DNA from: Centroberyx gerrardi
Lineage: Eukaryota > Chordata > Actinopteri > Beryciformes > Berycidae
DNA: 64,000 nt
NCBI RefSeq assembly: GCF_048128805.1
Contig: NC_136001.1
Span: 8,462,001 to 8,526,000, forward strand
Reading direction: 5' to 3'
The notes under the pieces were generated by a model. It saw nothing but the letters and a program-made list of their open reading frames with translations, searched no databases and had not been told where the DNA came from. Each line of letters starts with the position of its first letter. The stretch's first letter is position 1. This document shows, in pieces, positions 1-12,594 of the stretch. The position numbers and the translations under genes are program-made.

Positions 1-1047
1 CAATCTTTGCTCCTCGGGGGCAGTTTTACTGTCACATCCCCTCTCAGTTGGGTCCACTTTCCAGAAGAGGAAGGTGTTGTTTATCCCAGCCGCTCCATCT
101 TCCGCCCCTCGATTGTTTTACGGTATCGGTTGTATTATTTTTTCTTGACACAGCGGTTTGGAGTCAGCAGTTTCTTCCACTGCTGGCTGTGTGGTGCCAA
201 CATTTTCTGCTGCTTCAGGCTGTGAGCTCTAAAAACTGCTTTTTACACAACTGGAAAACCCTGAAACTTATTCCCCCCATATGTGTATGTCACTAAAGGC
301 ATAAACAAACCTCATATGTCCAAAAGCCAAAAATCTGGTTTATTTTCCTACTGATTTGAACACATTGTTGACATTTTGTGTATTACCAACAGAATGGCCA
401 AACACTGTAAACATTTGTTCATTTCCTAAATACTGAATATCAATTTTGGGGGGGAAAGAGTGGAGTTTATCATTCATAAAAGATTCATAAATAGATTATC
501 CTGCTATCCTATAACATGTACTGCACTTCATTTTAATTTTGTGCTATTAATCAATCTGTAAGAATAGGTGTCAGAATAGTTTTTTTCAAATGGTGGATAT
601 CTCATTTTGGAATGAAACTTTACAAGTTTACACATTTTCGATATTGTCAGCGGCCGATTATATATTAGGAAACACTGCAATACAAGATTTCCCCCAGGAC
701 ACCAAAGCTGTGTAAAATAAAAGCTTGTGCCACAGTAATAAAGTATCACACAAAATACACTAACATTTGTTTGTTGTTTTTTTGTAGAAATATGTACGAT
801 GTGTGGGGGTTAATGTGGGGGAAATTTAGACTCTAGATACTTGATTAAGTCCAATATAATGTTTGTAAGGTTATGACATGAACTTATGTCATAACCTTAT
901 GAACTTATCTCACGTCTGATCTCAGGCCTCAGACCTTTGGGATGACATGTCAGTCTCTGTCAGTCTTTGTGCAGCTGCCTCACGCTGTGAAAACATCGTG
1001 CCTTGAAACCAAGCCCTTGCAGTAAAGCAACAAAACGTGTTGTGGAT
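1..1047. other. No gene seen; one copy of a short dispersed repeat
   Basis: This is AT-rich non-coding DNA. The only structure noted is a 34-nt segment at 587-620 (core TGGTGGATATCTCATTTTGG) that recurs at about 13467, 31185 and 32149. Short reading frames here have no codon-like character. Confidence 0.6.
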
Positions 1048-1335
1048 CAGGGGTTTGCATACTTTTTCATGTCAAGGACCTCTAAATAGACATGTGTTAA
1101 CCAATGTACGGCAAGGTTTAGTCCCACTGACCGCCATTTGAGGAGATTTTACTGTTGGATACAATTTAATACAGAATTTAAACTCTCTGATCCAAATATA
1201 GTTATACTTTTATTCTGGTCTAATTTCTAGTAAATCAAATAATATTTTGAACTATTCATTATTTTAGTTGGGGACCCCGCGGAGAACCTCTCAAGGCTTT
1301 CTGAGGGTCCCAGGCCCTCACCTTGGTAACCACTG
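1048..1335. mobile_element. Non-autonomous hAT-like element
   Basis: The left end CAGGGGTTTGCATACTTTTT and the right end CTTGGTAACCACTG match the 'CAGNGGTTCTCAA...TTGAGAACCACTG' type of hAT terminus. Internal phrases (CATGTCAAGGACCTCTAAAT, GGGGACCCC) are shared with the element at 14071-14411. The flanking octamers TTGTGGAT and TTCTAGAT match at 6 of 8 positions, so this is an old copy. Confidence 0.65.
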
Positions 1336-2645
1336 TTCTAGATGATTTACTGTATTACCTGTTTTATTCAAAAAGTAATAACAACAGCTAAGCCAAGTGA
1401 TCAAGAGCGGCAAATAGTTGGAGAGAGGGGCGGCAGAAATTGTGTGTGTGTCTCTGTGTGTCTGTGTGTGTGTGTGTGTGTGTGAGAGACAGAGATTGAG
1501 AAATCGCTGTAAACAAACATGCTTTTATTAGCGTAGAGTACAACTGTTTTTTGTTTTTTTGGACTCTGTGTTTTCCCCATGCAGCTCCATCGGTCCAGAA
1601 CAGGTTTGATTGCTTAGCGTTTTTTCACTGCATGTTGTTTGGCTCAGAACAGACTGATCTCTTTCTCCCCGGGCGCTAAGAGAAAGAGAGACACACCCAG
1701 CTGAATCGTTCTAGGTCATGCTTTTGTCAACTTTCGAACCCTCGCTCAACTGCAGAGCACACAGTGAGCAGTGTGGGGGAATAAACTCAAGGAAACGCTG
1801 CCCTCTGGTGGCCGGTTTTGGCTGTTGCACTTTCAGGAAACTGAGACTAGACCAGTGGTTTTTTGAATCCCAGTCCTTACTGGGATCCAGAACCCTGCTG
1901 GTTTATATTCTAGTCCTCTAATTGAGACTGATTCACACATGAGATCCCGGATGAATGCAATTAACTGCAATTAATCACCTGGTGGGACAGAAAACCAGCA
2001 GTACAGGATGGAAAACCACTGGACTAGATTATACAATAAGTGACATTTGATGGATGCTTTTAGCCAGCGTGACTTACAGCAGTGTCGCAGTCGAGTCATC
2101 AAACCTCGAGTCCAAGTCCGAGTCACCAAGGTCACATCCGAGTCGAGTCTCAAGTCAAATTGAAATTTAAAAAAATGAGTTTTAAGAAGTGATCTAAAAG
2201 AGACTAATGAAGGGGCTAGTCTGAATAGAATAGAATAGGATTTTTATATGAAAACAGCTGTCTTGGCAGGTCTTGGTGTGGCTGCTGTAAGGCAGCTTGA
2301 GAGGAAACAGTGTTGTTTCCTGGCTGAAAGTAAAGTGCGTCTCTTTGAATCGATGGCTTGAAGTTTCCTCAGAAAGACTCTGAAAAAGTACCTACAAGTC
2401 CACATTACACCTGCTCATATGACACATGAAGGGTTTGAGGTCCCAGGTGAAACCACTTGTAAATGTACAGTAAATTCCTCAGACTAATGCAAGATAAGGC
2501 TTCATGGAATTATAGATTGAAAGTCACATAAAATTAAAATGTATTCATGAAGCGCTTTTAACAAACCTGAGCACAAGGGACATGAATAAAGACAAAAACA
2601 GATTAAAATCACCACAAATTTTAAGATAAGGAGCCAGTGTGTGTA

Positions 2646-2685
<40 letters not shown>

Positions 2686-3010
2686 AACCCTGGAGGGTCG
2701 ACTGGGTTCTACTGAATGCACTAGCACATTTTGGTATTGCATCATGTTGCATCACTTTATATCGCTCTATGATCTACCAGCGTTTAATGCAGTGGATGGA
2801 CAACATTATGTCTTGGAGACTTGTGTGTGTGTGTGTGTGTGTGTGTGCGAGCATCTTTACCTGATGTCAGTGTTTCCACTAATGTACAGCTCCCTCAGGT
2901 CAAGGCTGCAGAGAAACTAACAGTGGGAATGTACCAGACTTGGCAAAAACAGTGGCTGAATGTTTCAGCTTTATCACATTACAAACATACACTGCAATTG
3001 AGGCCTAAGG
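1336..3010. repeat. Non-coding stretch with (TG)n arrays and repeat fragments
   Basis: There are (TG)n tracts at about 1441-1484, 2637-2685 and 2821-2848. At 2030-2080 is a degraded L2/SINE-type tail (GATGCTTTTAGCCAGCGTGA). At 2085-2160 is a fragment of the 'gactcgagtccaagtc' hAT family seen complete at 40280-40732. Reading frames through the TG tracts (Cys-Val repeats) are artefacts. Confidence 0.6.
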
Positions 3011-3311
3011 CAGGGGTTCTCAGTCTGGGGGTCGGGACCCTCCAGGGCGGTCACAAGATGATTTAATACATATTTCTACTATACAAATGTATTATCATGT
3101 GTCATTTTTCTAATTTTTCTCTAATTTTAGCTTTTTTTCTTGTGAAATACGGAATAGTTTTCAGCCTCTATAGGCCTCCTCCGATAATCAAATGAAACAA
3201 CCTGATAAAGGAAAGTCATTTTTTGGGTGGACTGTTCACTGATCTCGTCGGTCGTGAGTTGGCATCGCTTCGTTTCAAGGGGTCACGAGCCAAAGAGTTT
3301 GAGAACCACTG
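3011..3311. mobile_element. Non-autonomous hAT element, 301 bp
   Basis: It starts CAGGGGTTCTCAGTCTGGGG and ends AGTTTGAGAACCACTG, a clear imperfect terminal inverted repeat. The flanking octamers GCCTAAGG (3003-3010) and GTCTAAAG (3312-3319) agree at 6 of 8 positions, as expected for a diverged 8-bp hAT target duplication. It has no transposase. Confidence 0.75.
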
Positions 3312-4744
3312 GTCTAAAGGGCTGTTATTCAGTTTTTCCAAGTCATATTTAGCAAAACAAGTTAACTGGTACATCCACTGTTAGATGTTAGATGTTGGGT
3401 GTTGAAGACCTTGCTCACAGGTGATTGATAGCACTTGATGAAGGAGGAATGTACAGCGCACTTCTTGGTTCACTTCATCCACCCACAGGTCTTACTTTCT
3501 GTTTACTTCTCTAACCGTTTATCTTCCCACCTCCCCCCCAGCTGATGTTCTCCTGTACAGTACCTCTGCTTCAGATGAACGCACCGAGAGCCGGGGGGGA
3601 AGTCCACAACGCAGCCCGCCACATTACTAAAATCCTCTAATTCATATCTCACTGATGAGAAAAAGGCCAAGACTTTCCCACGTGCGGTACTGGGTTTCTT
3701 TCATCTTGTAACAAGTCATTAGAGGGGCTTTTCTCAGATTCGTAGAAGTGTGAAACCACAGTAAACAACCAAGTGAAGTTCAGCGGTACTGAACCTGAAC
3801 GCCCCTGGTGGCAAACCGGCTCAGCTTTCTTGTAACTTGGTGTAACCTGATGTACCTCATTCCAATCAATGGGTCTCTCATTTATGTATATATATATATA
3901 TTACAATCAATCTGAAAGTATGCTTTTCAGGCTTGAAGAGAAGAATGCTTATTTTATTGTTGATACCTATGCAGTTTTTAAATTATAGGATGATTTTGAA
4001 CAGGTTTCAATGGCCCAAGGTTTCATGAACCTCACTGAATACATTAATGATCATGTAAATATTCAACTCAAAAACACGAAAATTGCAGTTATGTTTTGTT
4101 TTCTGTGATACCAGCAACTATGTTGCAATAAATTGGACAATGCCTGATTTTAAGACTAAGAGAAAACTTAGATCAAATTTTAAAAAGCCATTCTAATTAA
4201 TCTGGGTCTAGGAATTGGCCATATGGAAATTGAATGAGGTTCAGTGGCTTTTGCTTGTTATAAAACAGGCTTAGAAACTTCAACAAAAAGAAGACAGACC
4301 TGCACTAAAACAAGAAATAATGATGACAAATGTGTTTTGGCTACTGCATAATTTTAAGCTGAACTGGTTTGCCTGGCATTCATTAATAATGCGCTCTGTA
4401 TAATCATGTTATCACATTGCTTGAAAAAGATGACCCAGTTTCTTCGCTGTCCCTTATCTTGCTGTAGGAAGGCTTGTGTTCACATTTTCACTTCATTCTC
4501 TCACAAAGATTTTTCTGATTATTGATGTCACTAAAAATTTTGTAAAGGGAAAAATCAGATTGTTCATCAAAGCAGACCATCAAAAAGCAATAAAACCACA
4601 TGCAAGTTAGCTACTAGTTTACAGGCCTTTTGTGGGTCAGTAAGAAAATCCTGAAATAATGTGTTCAAACGATAAACCCACAAACCTACAATAATGACTT
4701 GTCTGTGAATATTTTTTGACTCAGAAACAAGAGAAAATTACTTG
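3312..4744. other. AT-rich intergenic DNA, nothing identified
   Basis: There are no splice-flanked coding blocks and no conserved protein phrase. A short (TA)n run is present near 3888-3900. It lies downstream of the probable oser1 poly(A) site. Confidence 0.5.
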
Positions 4745-5293
4745 ATTTTCAACAAAAAAAGGTTTGCTTCTTTATTGAGTGAAATGAAATCCAGACGGGT
4801 GACTTCTGAGGCCACAACACCACAAACATCATCACACTTGGCATTACAAGTTTGCATATTCCTACCGTTACATCCCTCTCTGCAAGACCCTGCACCAAGA
4901 GCTTTGGCAACTTCATTTGTAAACTAAAAAATCCATAAAGAACAAAATAAAAAGAAAGGGGAGGGTTGAGGGAACATAAGTCAAAACTAAAATGAGAAAT
5001 AGTAGACGTCATTGTATTTGTGTCAGTTCCAGTAGAATGAGGGGGAGGATCAAACAGGAAAGGGGGGAAAAAATGAATGGAGAGATTTCACCCTGGGTTA
5101 AAGACAGTTAATTCTGTATATTTAAATTACAATTACTTTCATGCCTGATCCATTATTTTACCCACAAACCCTCTTCTACATTCCTTCCACTCCCTCTTTT
5201 TTCCCCCTCTACCTTCAAAAACAGAAAAAAAAATCCTCTTTATCTTATTAATTTCCTTATTTGATATAATTACTTTTTTCTTAATTTTTTTTT
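4745..5293 (-). other. oser1: oser1 3' UTR and polyadenylation signal
   Basis: On the minus strand AATAAA lies at 4776-4771, about 520 nt after the stop. The 3' UTR begins with an A-rich run just after TAA and is otherwise A/U-rich. The end given (~4745) assumes cleavage 15-30 nt after the signal. Confidence 0.45.
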
Positions 5294-6284
5294 TTAAGTG
5301 TACATCATCTCAGCCATGTGTGACATCTTCTTGGGGATGTAGAGGTAATACTCCATGTAGCCAGAAAGGTCCTCTATAGTGATGTCGTCGACGTAGGCCC
5401 GCGCCTGCTCCGAGCACGAGCGAGGGGAGCCGGACGACAACGACGATGATGAAGGTGGCGTAGCTGTGGCGGCGTTACTGTTGGCGGTACTGAGAGTTCT
5501 GGGGCCGTGCGGCGAGCGTTGTGCGGCGTGCCCCTCGTGGCTCGGCAGGCCCCTCTCGCACTCGGAGATGACGTTGCGGAGCCCCGTGAAGGAGTACACC
5601 TCCACGCCGTGCCAGCCCGGGTGGAGGGACTGGCAGCGGCACTGGCACTGAGCTCCGGCCCCCGCCCCGCCCTCTACCTGGCCTTCCCCAGGATCAGAGC
5701 CCTCTCTCCGGGCGCAGGAGCACGGAGGGCAGGGGCCTGCTGCGGAGCCGCTGCTGTGGAGCTTCGACAAGGCTTGGAAGTCGGAGGCTTCGGCGGCTGC
5801 TGCTCCGGACTCCGCCCCCTCACAGGTGCCGTTCTCTGGCCTGCTCTCCTCGCTGGACTGGGCCGCTCCGGAGCTCCCACCACCACCACCCTGCCTGGAT
5901 GTGGTCGTAGTAGTCGTGATAACAGCAGCAATCTCTTGGGACGAGGAGGAGCAGGAGACCGCAGCTCCAGCTCCGATACTCGGCTCGTACCCGGCAGAAG
6001 CTCCAAACACAGGAGGGGAGATGTGGCCAGCGGCGCCCGAAGAAGAGAGCTCTTTCTGGGTCGGGACAGCTACGGTGGAGGGGGTTCTTCCATCTCCACC
6101 GGGACAAGGCTCCACAGACTCGGGCACGGCCAGGCGCTGGTGCTTCAGGCAGCCGCTAGGGGGCGACAGTGTTGGGGCTGCAGTGCTGCTGCAGTAGGTG
6201 AACTTGGGCGGGTGGAGGATGGGAGACTTGGACCTCCGACGCCTCTGGGTCCTGGACGCTCCTCTAGACGTTTTCCTCATGCAG
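5294..6284 (-). CDS. oser1: oser1 last coding exon
   Basis: The acceptor TTCAG is followed by CTGCATGAGG, and the first in-frame residues are C-M-R-K-T-S-R-G-A. A basic RTQRRRRSKSP segment, probably a nuclear localisation signal, leads into HPPKF. Low-complexity sequence follows, then a Cys-rich stretch, then EVYSFTGLRNVISECE. The exon ends with the highly conserved acidic/aromatic C-terminus and TAA at 5296-5294. The longer upstream reading frame (to 6436) runs into the intron and is not coding. The plus-strand reading frame at 5507-6361 is an antisense shadow produced by the high GC content. Confidence 0.93.
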
Positions 6285-9200
6285 CTGAAGTTGGAGGGAA
6301 GGGGAGAGAGAAAGAGAAAGATGGGGAGAGGAGGAAGGGAGGAGAGATAGCAGGACAGTAGAGCAAGGGAGAAAAAATAAGAAACAAAGAAGAAATGTTG
6401 CTTATTTGTATTTTTCATGATTTGGCAATATCTCATGCCAACAAATCACCATTTTTCAAAAAAGTGAACAAGACGTCCATGGAGTGAATGAGACTTTCAG
6501 AGTTTGGCATCAATGAAAACTTGCCGTGCAAATCACAAGACTGCATGACTCAGTTTTTAAGTATAGAAAAAACATCTTTAAAACAGATCAATGGTATGAT
6601 GAATGATTAATTTTTTCTTAATTACGTCTTAATTTTCACATTAAATTATTTAACATCTTTTGCCTGTGTAAGGACTTTGCATTTTGCAACGTGTGTTTAC
6701 AGTCACAGGTGATTATAGTCATGACAGCAACAGCCAATGAGCTGTGTGTATGGTAAAGCACCATATTGGTAGGAAATGCATGTGACATCATGGAAATACT
6801 ATGAATTGACAGCATGACTGATCTCACCAACTGTTGTTTGTCCATATAGTTTAAGTTGGGATTTGTTATGAGTTTTTAATTGCAAACCATGTCTGCAAAC
6901 GACATTTCCATTACTTGACCATTAAAATAAATTTGAACTGAACTGAATCAATACCCATTATGAGCAGCTTACAGCCTGAGCTAACAAACTGAACATATGC
7001 ATGGGCCCCGTTTAGTCAATAGCCTGGTTTCCCCTACACCGCCATACAGGGAATGTGAACGCTCTATTCCCCCCAAAACAAAATCTCCATCTTGTTGCCA
7101 AGAGGTATTTGATTTGTCAGCCGGATCATACTTTCACATAAATCAATAGAGCTTTCAGTCCTGTTACAAATATTTTGAGTTGACACAGACAAGCCCCATC
7201 TGGCCTTGCTGGGCAAAGCTGTTTAATTAGGTTTTGACTATTGGCGTTGCAATCAGACCTTCCTTACAGAAAGGTCCAGGGGGGAGGATTTGAACATTAA
7301 GTCATATTCCGCTCAAAGCTTCATGACTGGCTTTGTTGTCAAAAAGATTTAATGGAAACAGTGGCAGGTGGCGTCTGGTCAACTAATCACAGGGAGCAAC
7401 ACTGTCAACAATGTCAACAAATATTGCTCACACCTGTTCGATTAAAAAACTGTGTGTGTTCCAAATAGAACAAAACCCGTCTCCTCAGCTCTGACTGACT
7501 TATTGGCTACATCAAGATAGCTTCCCAGATTCTTCGACAAACAAGTGTGGTCAGAATGAGATCAAGTAGGCTTTATAATTTTGTGACTTAAGAGTAGGTT
7601 GACTGAGCACACATTCACAAGTGTGGGATCTACACAATACAGTGGAGCAGTTGGGTGTTAAGTGCCTTGTTCCAGGGAAGCAAGTTGCAAGGAGGATTTT
7701 CCTTGCCAATTCAAGGACTAAAAATTAAAACCATCTGATCACAAGGCTATATATCTATCGCTGAGCGTGTTTTACATTCATTTACACTAATATACTGATC
7801 ATAGTCTGACTAAGGCAATTCCCCGATTATTCAGGTGGTCACCAACAACATAATGCAATTTGCTTAACCGCATACAGGCATACAGGTTATCCCATTATGA
7901 AAAACCCATTTAACACAGCTAGGTTTTTGCTCAATCTTTTGTATTATTCGACGCATGTATATCCTTAGTCTGATTTTTTTTTTTTTTACATCTGTGCATG
8001 AGCGCAAACGTAACCGGATACAGAAACAGTAAAGGTCTTACAGAGAGCTAGAAAAAGGACGGCGTTTGTTAAACTCATTACAGTAGTGCAAAGAAATGAG
8101 ACAGAAACTGACCATATGAAAATAAGCTACGTGCGGCGCCATGTTCAAAATCAAAAACAACTGTTATTGCATAGAGTGCATATGAACACGTCAATCGAAT
8201 TACTGCCATAACCTGATTATACCCAGTTACCGGGTTATTAGTGTGTATATAAATGTGCTCATTTAGGCAATTGCTACCCCAGCTTACCCGTGCCAGTTGT
8301 CCTTTGGGCAGCTGAGTTTGGGCTTGGCTCCGCTGGTGTCAGGACAGGACCGAGGCACCGCTCTGGGAGCCAACGCCTCCGAAACATTCACAGCACCAGG
8401 CAAACTGGGGGGAAAGCATACAGAGAGAGAGAAACGTTTAGAAACTGTCACAGAAAGTATGTCACTTACTCTCAGCATCACACAGAAACACACAAACACC
8501 AATTTCTCAACATTTATACTAGGACTGTCAATTACTCTGAGACATTAAATTTTACCATGAACTGACCGAAATCAAATTCCACTGAAATTTGAATGTTAAT
8601 GATAAAATTTAGATAATATTGACTTGTGAAAGCAGGGCGCAATGAACTGAGAATGAGATTCAGTGCAGAGTTGATTCACAACATGCAGTTTTTCCTGTTA
8701 TTCAATTTCTTTAGGTTGGTGTTTTGTTTCCTATATCTGCAAGAGATAAGAGTAAATTACTGGATGAGTCTTTCCTTTCACTGAGGGGAATCCAAATATC
8801 CAAACATGGATTCGCAAATTAAGAGGAGTAGTAATCTTGTCAGGCTGAGCGTTATCTGCCATGGCGCCGCTAGTATCGACTGAAATTAGAATTTGGAAAT
8901 TCGTTCTGACAGCCTTAATGCAGACATGCACACATCACAAACCTCTCAGCGTCTATATAATTTTGTTAAGACCAGGTGTGAATGCATACATCTGGATCAT
9001 CAAATGCCACCTGAACACATGCATTAGAGCCGGGTGATATTGACAAGAAGAAATGTCACAGTATGTCTGATCAAACGCCTTGATTTCATTATTGTGACAA
9101 TATTTGAAGGCAAAACAGACAGGATCAATTTTTTTTCTTTTTAATACAATACGTGCAGCTCTCCAAAAATGCAACTGCGCGGAAGAGCAGCGCAAGACTG

Positions 9201-9611
9201 CAAGAACTGTGATTGGCCCGCTTTGTATTTCTCCCAACCTGTAACCCAATGTAGCAGATCGAAGAGGGACGAGCTGAGGAGGTTCGCAATGTATGCATCT
9301 GTAGGACACCTCATCTCCGAATTACAGAAACTACCAGATGTCACTGACTTTGTGGCGAGAAATATCTCAGAATGTGAGTTTCAGAGAATGTAAACACTAC
9401 TACTACTGCTGTTATTACTTCCGTGCTCACAAAACTCTCCACTGCCATCTAGCGTTTTGGCCACCCGCCGACGCATAATTATAAATGCCCGTACCGGCGT
9501 AGCTTCGTCACATAACACACACACGGACACTAACCTCTCAGCATCGACCCTCAACTTCTTGAAAGCCGTCTGCAGCGTCTCCTCCTCGCAGTCCTTCCCT
9601 CCTGCCTCCAT
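5294..9611 (-). CDS. oser1: Oxidative stress-responsive serine-rich protein 1 (whole coding span, 3 coding exons)
   Basis: The coding sequence joins 9611-9535, 8404-8288 and 6284-5294, giving 394 codons plus stop. Recognition rests on three blocks that match the OSER1 family. The N-terminal block is EEETLQTAFKKLRVDAE, the middle block is KPKLSCPKDNWHG followed by RKTSRGASRTQRRRRSKSP, and the C-terminal block is YVDDITIEDLSGYMEYY with YIPKKMSHMAEMMYT at the very end. The protein has no recognised enzymatic domain. In mammals it is a peroxide-inducible, FOXO-linked nuclear protein tied to oxidative-stress resistance. As I recall it, human OSER1 is about 292 residues. The extra length here is low-complexity Ser/Thr/Gly/Ala sequence in the middle of the last exon, including a Thr run and a Gly run. 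Both junctions are phase 2 with GT-AG borders, and codons are restored across them. Confidence 0.95.
6285..8287 (-). other. oser1: oser1 intron between coding exons 2 and 3
   Basis: This is a 2.0-kb intron with GTAAGC donor and TTCAG acceptor. It is AT-rich, with no coding signal. Around 7640-7700 a segment (ending in TTAAGTGCCTTGTTCCAGGG) resembles L2/CR1-type retroposon fragments found in fish. The rest holds nothing I can name. Confidence 0.6.
8288..8404 (-). CDS. oser1: oser1 middle coding exon
   Basis: The exon is 117 nt between the acceptor CCCCCCAG and the donor GTAAGC, phase 2 on both sides. It encodes a Ser/Ala/Pro-rich linker ending in the family motif CPKDNWHG. The last Gly codon is completed by the first base of the next exon. 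Confidence 0.9.
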
Positions 9612-9644
9612 GGTGGGAGGAGGCTGCTCTGACCAGCCACCCAG
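9535..9644 (-). CDS. oser1: oser1 exon with the start codon
   Basis: The acceptor reads TTTCAG and the exon opens at 9644. The ATG at 9611-9609 sits in the strong context CCCACCATGG. It encodes MEAGGKDCEEETLQTAFKKL and ends GAGAG before the donor GTTAGT. In-frame residues upstream of this ATG come from intron and leader sequence, so this start is preferred. The first 33 nt of the exon are 5' UTR. Confidence 0.9.
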
Positions 9645-10389
9645 CTGAAACACACACATACACACACACACACACAGTCAGTCATCACTAGAATACGGAT
9701 TCTTATGCAGTGATGGGCTACTGGTTGTCTGGACTGTTGTGCTTATTCGTGTAACTGGTAAAATACTGAACTATTGAAGTTTTATGGCCAAAGTTTTCCA
9801 CATCTACAGTTTTGTATGATAGATGAGTACATTTTAAGACAACAGAGATGAGTAATATTGTCCTCAGTCTGGATGGGAATTCTTAACAGGCAGAATAACA
9901 ATGTGGTTACATTCATTAGGAATGCTGTCACACATCATCATTAGCAATTTATCCATACATCTTAGCCGAATATGTTACCAAAAGCCACTGCCAACTTAGG
10001 CAGTCTGTTTTTCATGTATCATTTGAATGCAAGCCTATAGTGCTGCAATCAACGTGACTCTGGGGCCACAAGGAATTGTAAACAACGTGACAGATTCAAT
10101 GCAGCTAAACCATAGTGAGGCTGGGAGTTTAAAACACATGACGTTATCAGCATAAACATTCAAAGCAGTACTCGATAATTACAGTCAAAAACAAAAGAAC
10201 ATCGACAACAATCACAAACACTGCTTGTAAACACTGGATTTCATAATCACTCCGACCCAGCTGGCTAACGCTAGCAAGTTAGCTCAGCTGCTAAGCTAAT
10301 TGGCTAACGAGCTAGCTGGTCATACGATGTCGTTCCCAAAGGTTCCTAAGATTTCCCAATATGTGGCGAACAAGGGAGAAAATACTCAC

Positions 10390-10560
10390 GGTTCAGGAGA
10401 TCCTGGTAGCAGTAAAGAGAGAAATACCCAGAGCATACAGGGTGTTTCAGCCGCAACAGGCCCTCGGATGTTGGCTAGCCAGCGAGGCTAGCGACGGAGA
10501 AGAAGGGCTGGCAGGCTAGCTGTAGCTAGCTCGTAAGGCTAGCTCTGTGCTCTCATCGAT
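10390..10560 (-). other. oser1: Probable non-coding first exon of oser1
   Basis: A consensus donor, CCTGAACC|GTGAGTATTTTC on the minus strand, lies at 10390/10389. It faces the acceptor at 9645, giving a 745-nt leader intron. The region is GC-richer than its surroundings and carries many GCTAGC motifs. The 5' end given is only an estimate, since no TSS can be read from sequence. Confidence 0.5.
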
Positions 10561-10830
10561 TGTCTCCGCGAAAACACGACCTGTACCTTTTTAAGACTGC
10601 GCATGGATGGCCAAAGTCGTAACACGAAAACACTCACGACAGAACATAAATTCTGACCCACAATATCGGAAAAGAGAAGAGGTGTACAGCCTATTTCGAG
10701 ACTTTTCTTTCCCCTAACCCTTGTTTACAGTCAAACCAGTCGCAGTGACTCTGCAACAACGCGCTCTGCGACTGACGTAAACACCTAAAAAAAAACACTC
10801 GCCTTGACGTCACTCACTGCTACTTGAATA
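10561..10830 (-). promoter_or_regulatory. oser1: oser1 promoter region with CRE and forkhead-type sites
   Basis: Upstream of the presumed first exon are a full palindromic CRE, TGACGTCA, at 10805-10812 and a CRE-like TGACGTAA at 10773-10780. The second overlaps a forkhead consensus, GTAAACA, at 10777-10783. I saw no TATA box. CREB/ATF and FOXO input would suit a stress-induced gene whose mammalian orthologue is a reported FOXO target. Occupancy is inferred, not shown. Confidence 0.5.
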
Positions 10831-11685
10831 GTGCCATGCAAGTTAGAAAATGGTCAATTTGCACCACACATTTCACAAAACAGCAAGGCCGTGGCCCGAA
10901 TTTAACTTTCCCTGCACTTTACATACTAATGCCGCTGACACGTTTACTGGGCCAAGGACATGAAGTCGTGCATCGGGAACACAGTATTACGTCATTCTTA
11001 TATAACAGGCAGCCAGACAGCCTTGTGCTATAGAGGACAAAGCTTGGCACACTGAATTGAATCCATATGAGAACTTTTCTCCTCTCATAGGCACATTTCT
11101 GCAAATAGATCAATGCACAAACACATAGCAGTATACATAGATTAATTACTAGCCAATATAAATAATACTGTCCTATAAATAGTGCAAAATAGAGTTTCTC
11201 GCCACATTCTGACAAACAGATCAATACACAAACTCACATTATTATAAATGGATGGACCATAAATAAATATGAACTCTATCCTATAAATATTGTAATATAT
11301 GAATAATACTACCCAATAAATACTTTATGGTAAAGATTATAATAAATTAAGAAACCAATGTTCTCAAGACATTTTTTGTAAAGAGAGATCTGTCACAAAT
11401 ATCGTCTTACATATATATCACACAGATATCACAAACACACAAATGCCCACACATAGACACACACAATAAACACACACACAAATACCAGTAAATTCAGTTA
11501 TTTGATTGCCCTTTATCCCTCTTGGCTTTTTGCTTCAGATGGTTGGACTCAAATATAGATTAATGCAAAACAACGCACATTACTCCAATATTGACCAATT
11601 ATGTCAACAGAAAAATATCACAGGTCCACACTCATATATATATATTAGATTAATTCATATTTACTGTTGACAAATGTTTCGTCAC
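10831..11685. other. AT-rich spacer between oser1 and manf, nothing identified
   Basis: The stretch contains short (CA)n and AT-rich runs and no coding signal. Confidence 0.5.
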
Positions 11686-11990
11686 ACAGGGATCAGAATC
11701 AGCTTTATTGGCCAAGTATGTACACATACAAGGAATTTGACTCCAGTTTTTCGTTGCTCTCAATGTACTTACACAGAATAAATATACAGATATAAACAAG
11801 GACAACAAGATGAACAGAGGTAAACCTAAACATTTAACTACTATGTACAAATATGCATATATATATATATAAAAAAATTATATATATATATATATACATA
11901 TGTAAACAACACTAGGACAATAGTGCAATGGTGCAGAGTGCAAAGATGCTGGAATAAATATGGAGTTGTTGGTGTAACAGGTTACATTAT
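11686..11990 (-). mobile_element. Non-LTR retrotransposon 3'-end fragment
   Basis: The phrase ATCAGAATCAGCTTTATTGG followed by CCAAGTATGTACACATACAA is a very common fish retroposon tail, here in reverse orientation. Similar sequence continues through the AT-rich block to 'agtgcaatggtgcagagtgc'. No ORF of a reverse transcriptase remains. Confidence 0.6.
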
Positions 11991-12594
11991 ATACATGAGG
12001 TATTACACATTACATACATTATACACACATTATATACACATTAGTAAATCAGATATTGTACAAACGATGATGATGGGGGAGGAGGAGCAGGAGGAAATCC
12101 CTGATCTGGGCCTTTCACTCCTGCTTTTTTTTTTTTTTTTTACATACTGTGGATGATCACATGACACCTATAAGGAAGGGTAAACAGTATCATACACTTA
12201 GTAAGTCACTTTTATGGAGATAACACTACATATAAAATCTATTCAGACTCAGGGTGATTTCCCAGGGATATGAGTTCATTATCCGGTTGAAATATTTTTA
12301 AATGAAGTCACTTTGTGTGAAAGTGCAAACATTCAATCAGTCCACAAAGTAAGTCCCCAATCCAAAGCTATAGCTTCAGTAATGTCTTTTGATGAAATCA
12401 CACATTAGATCATCCATTCTCTGGTTTCCTGGAATTATTCATCGTCATAAATATTGATTGAACTGTGTCAGATCTTAAAAGTAGCATATAGGCAGACAGA
12501 AGTGACACTTGGTGCTCTTGTGGATTAAGAAAAAGTAGTGAAGTCCTTAGGTTTATAGGTGCTCACTGGGAACAGGAATCAAATATATAGAAAA

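Noticed and set aside
5507-6361. 284-codon plus-strand frame
   Set aside because: Antisense to the GC-rich last coding exon of oser1; the minus strand carries the recognised family motifs.
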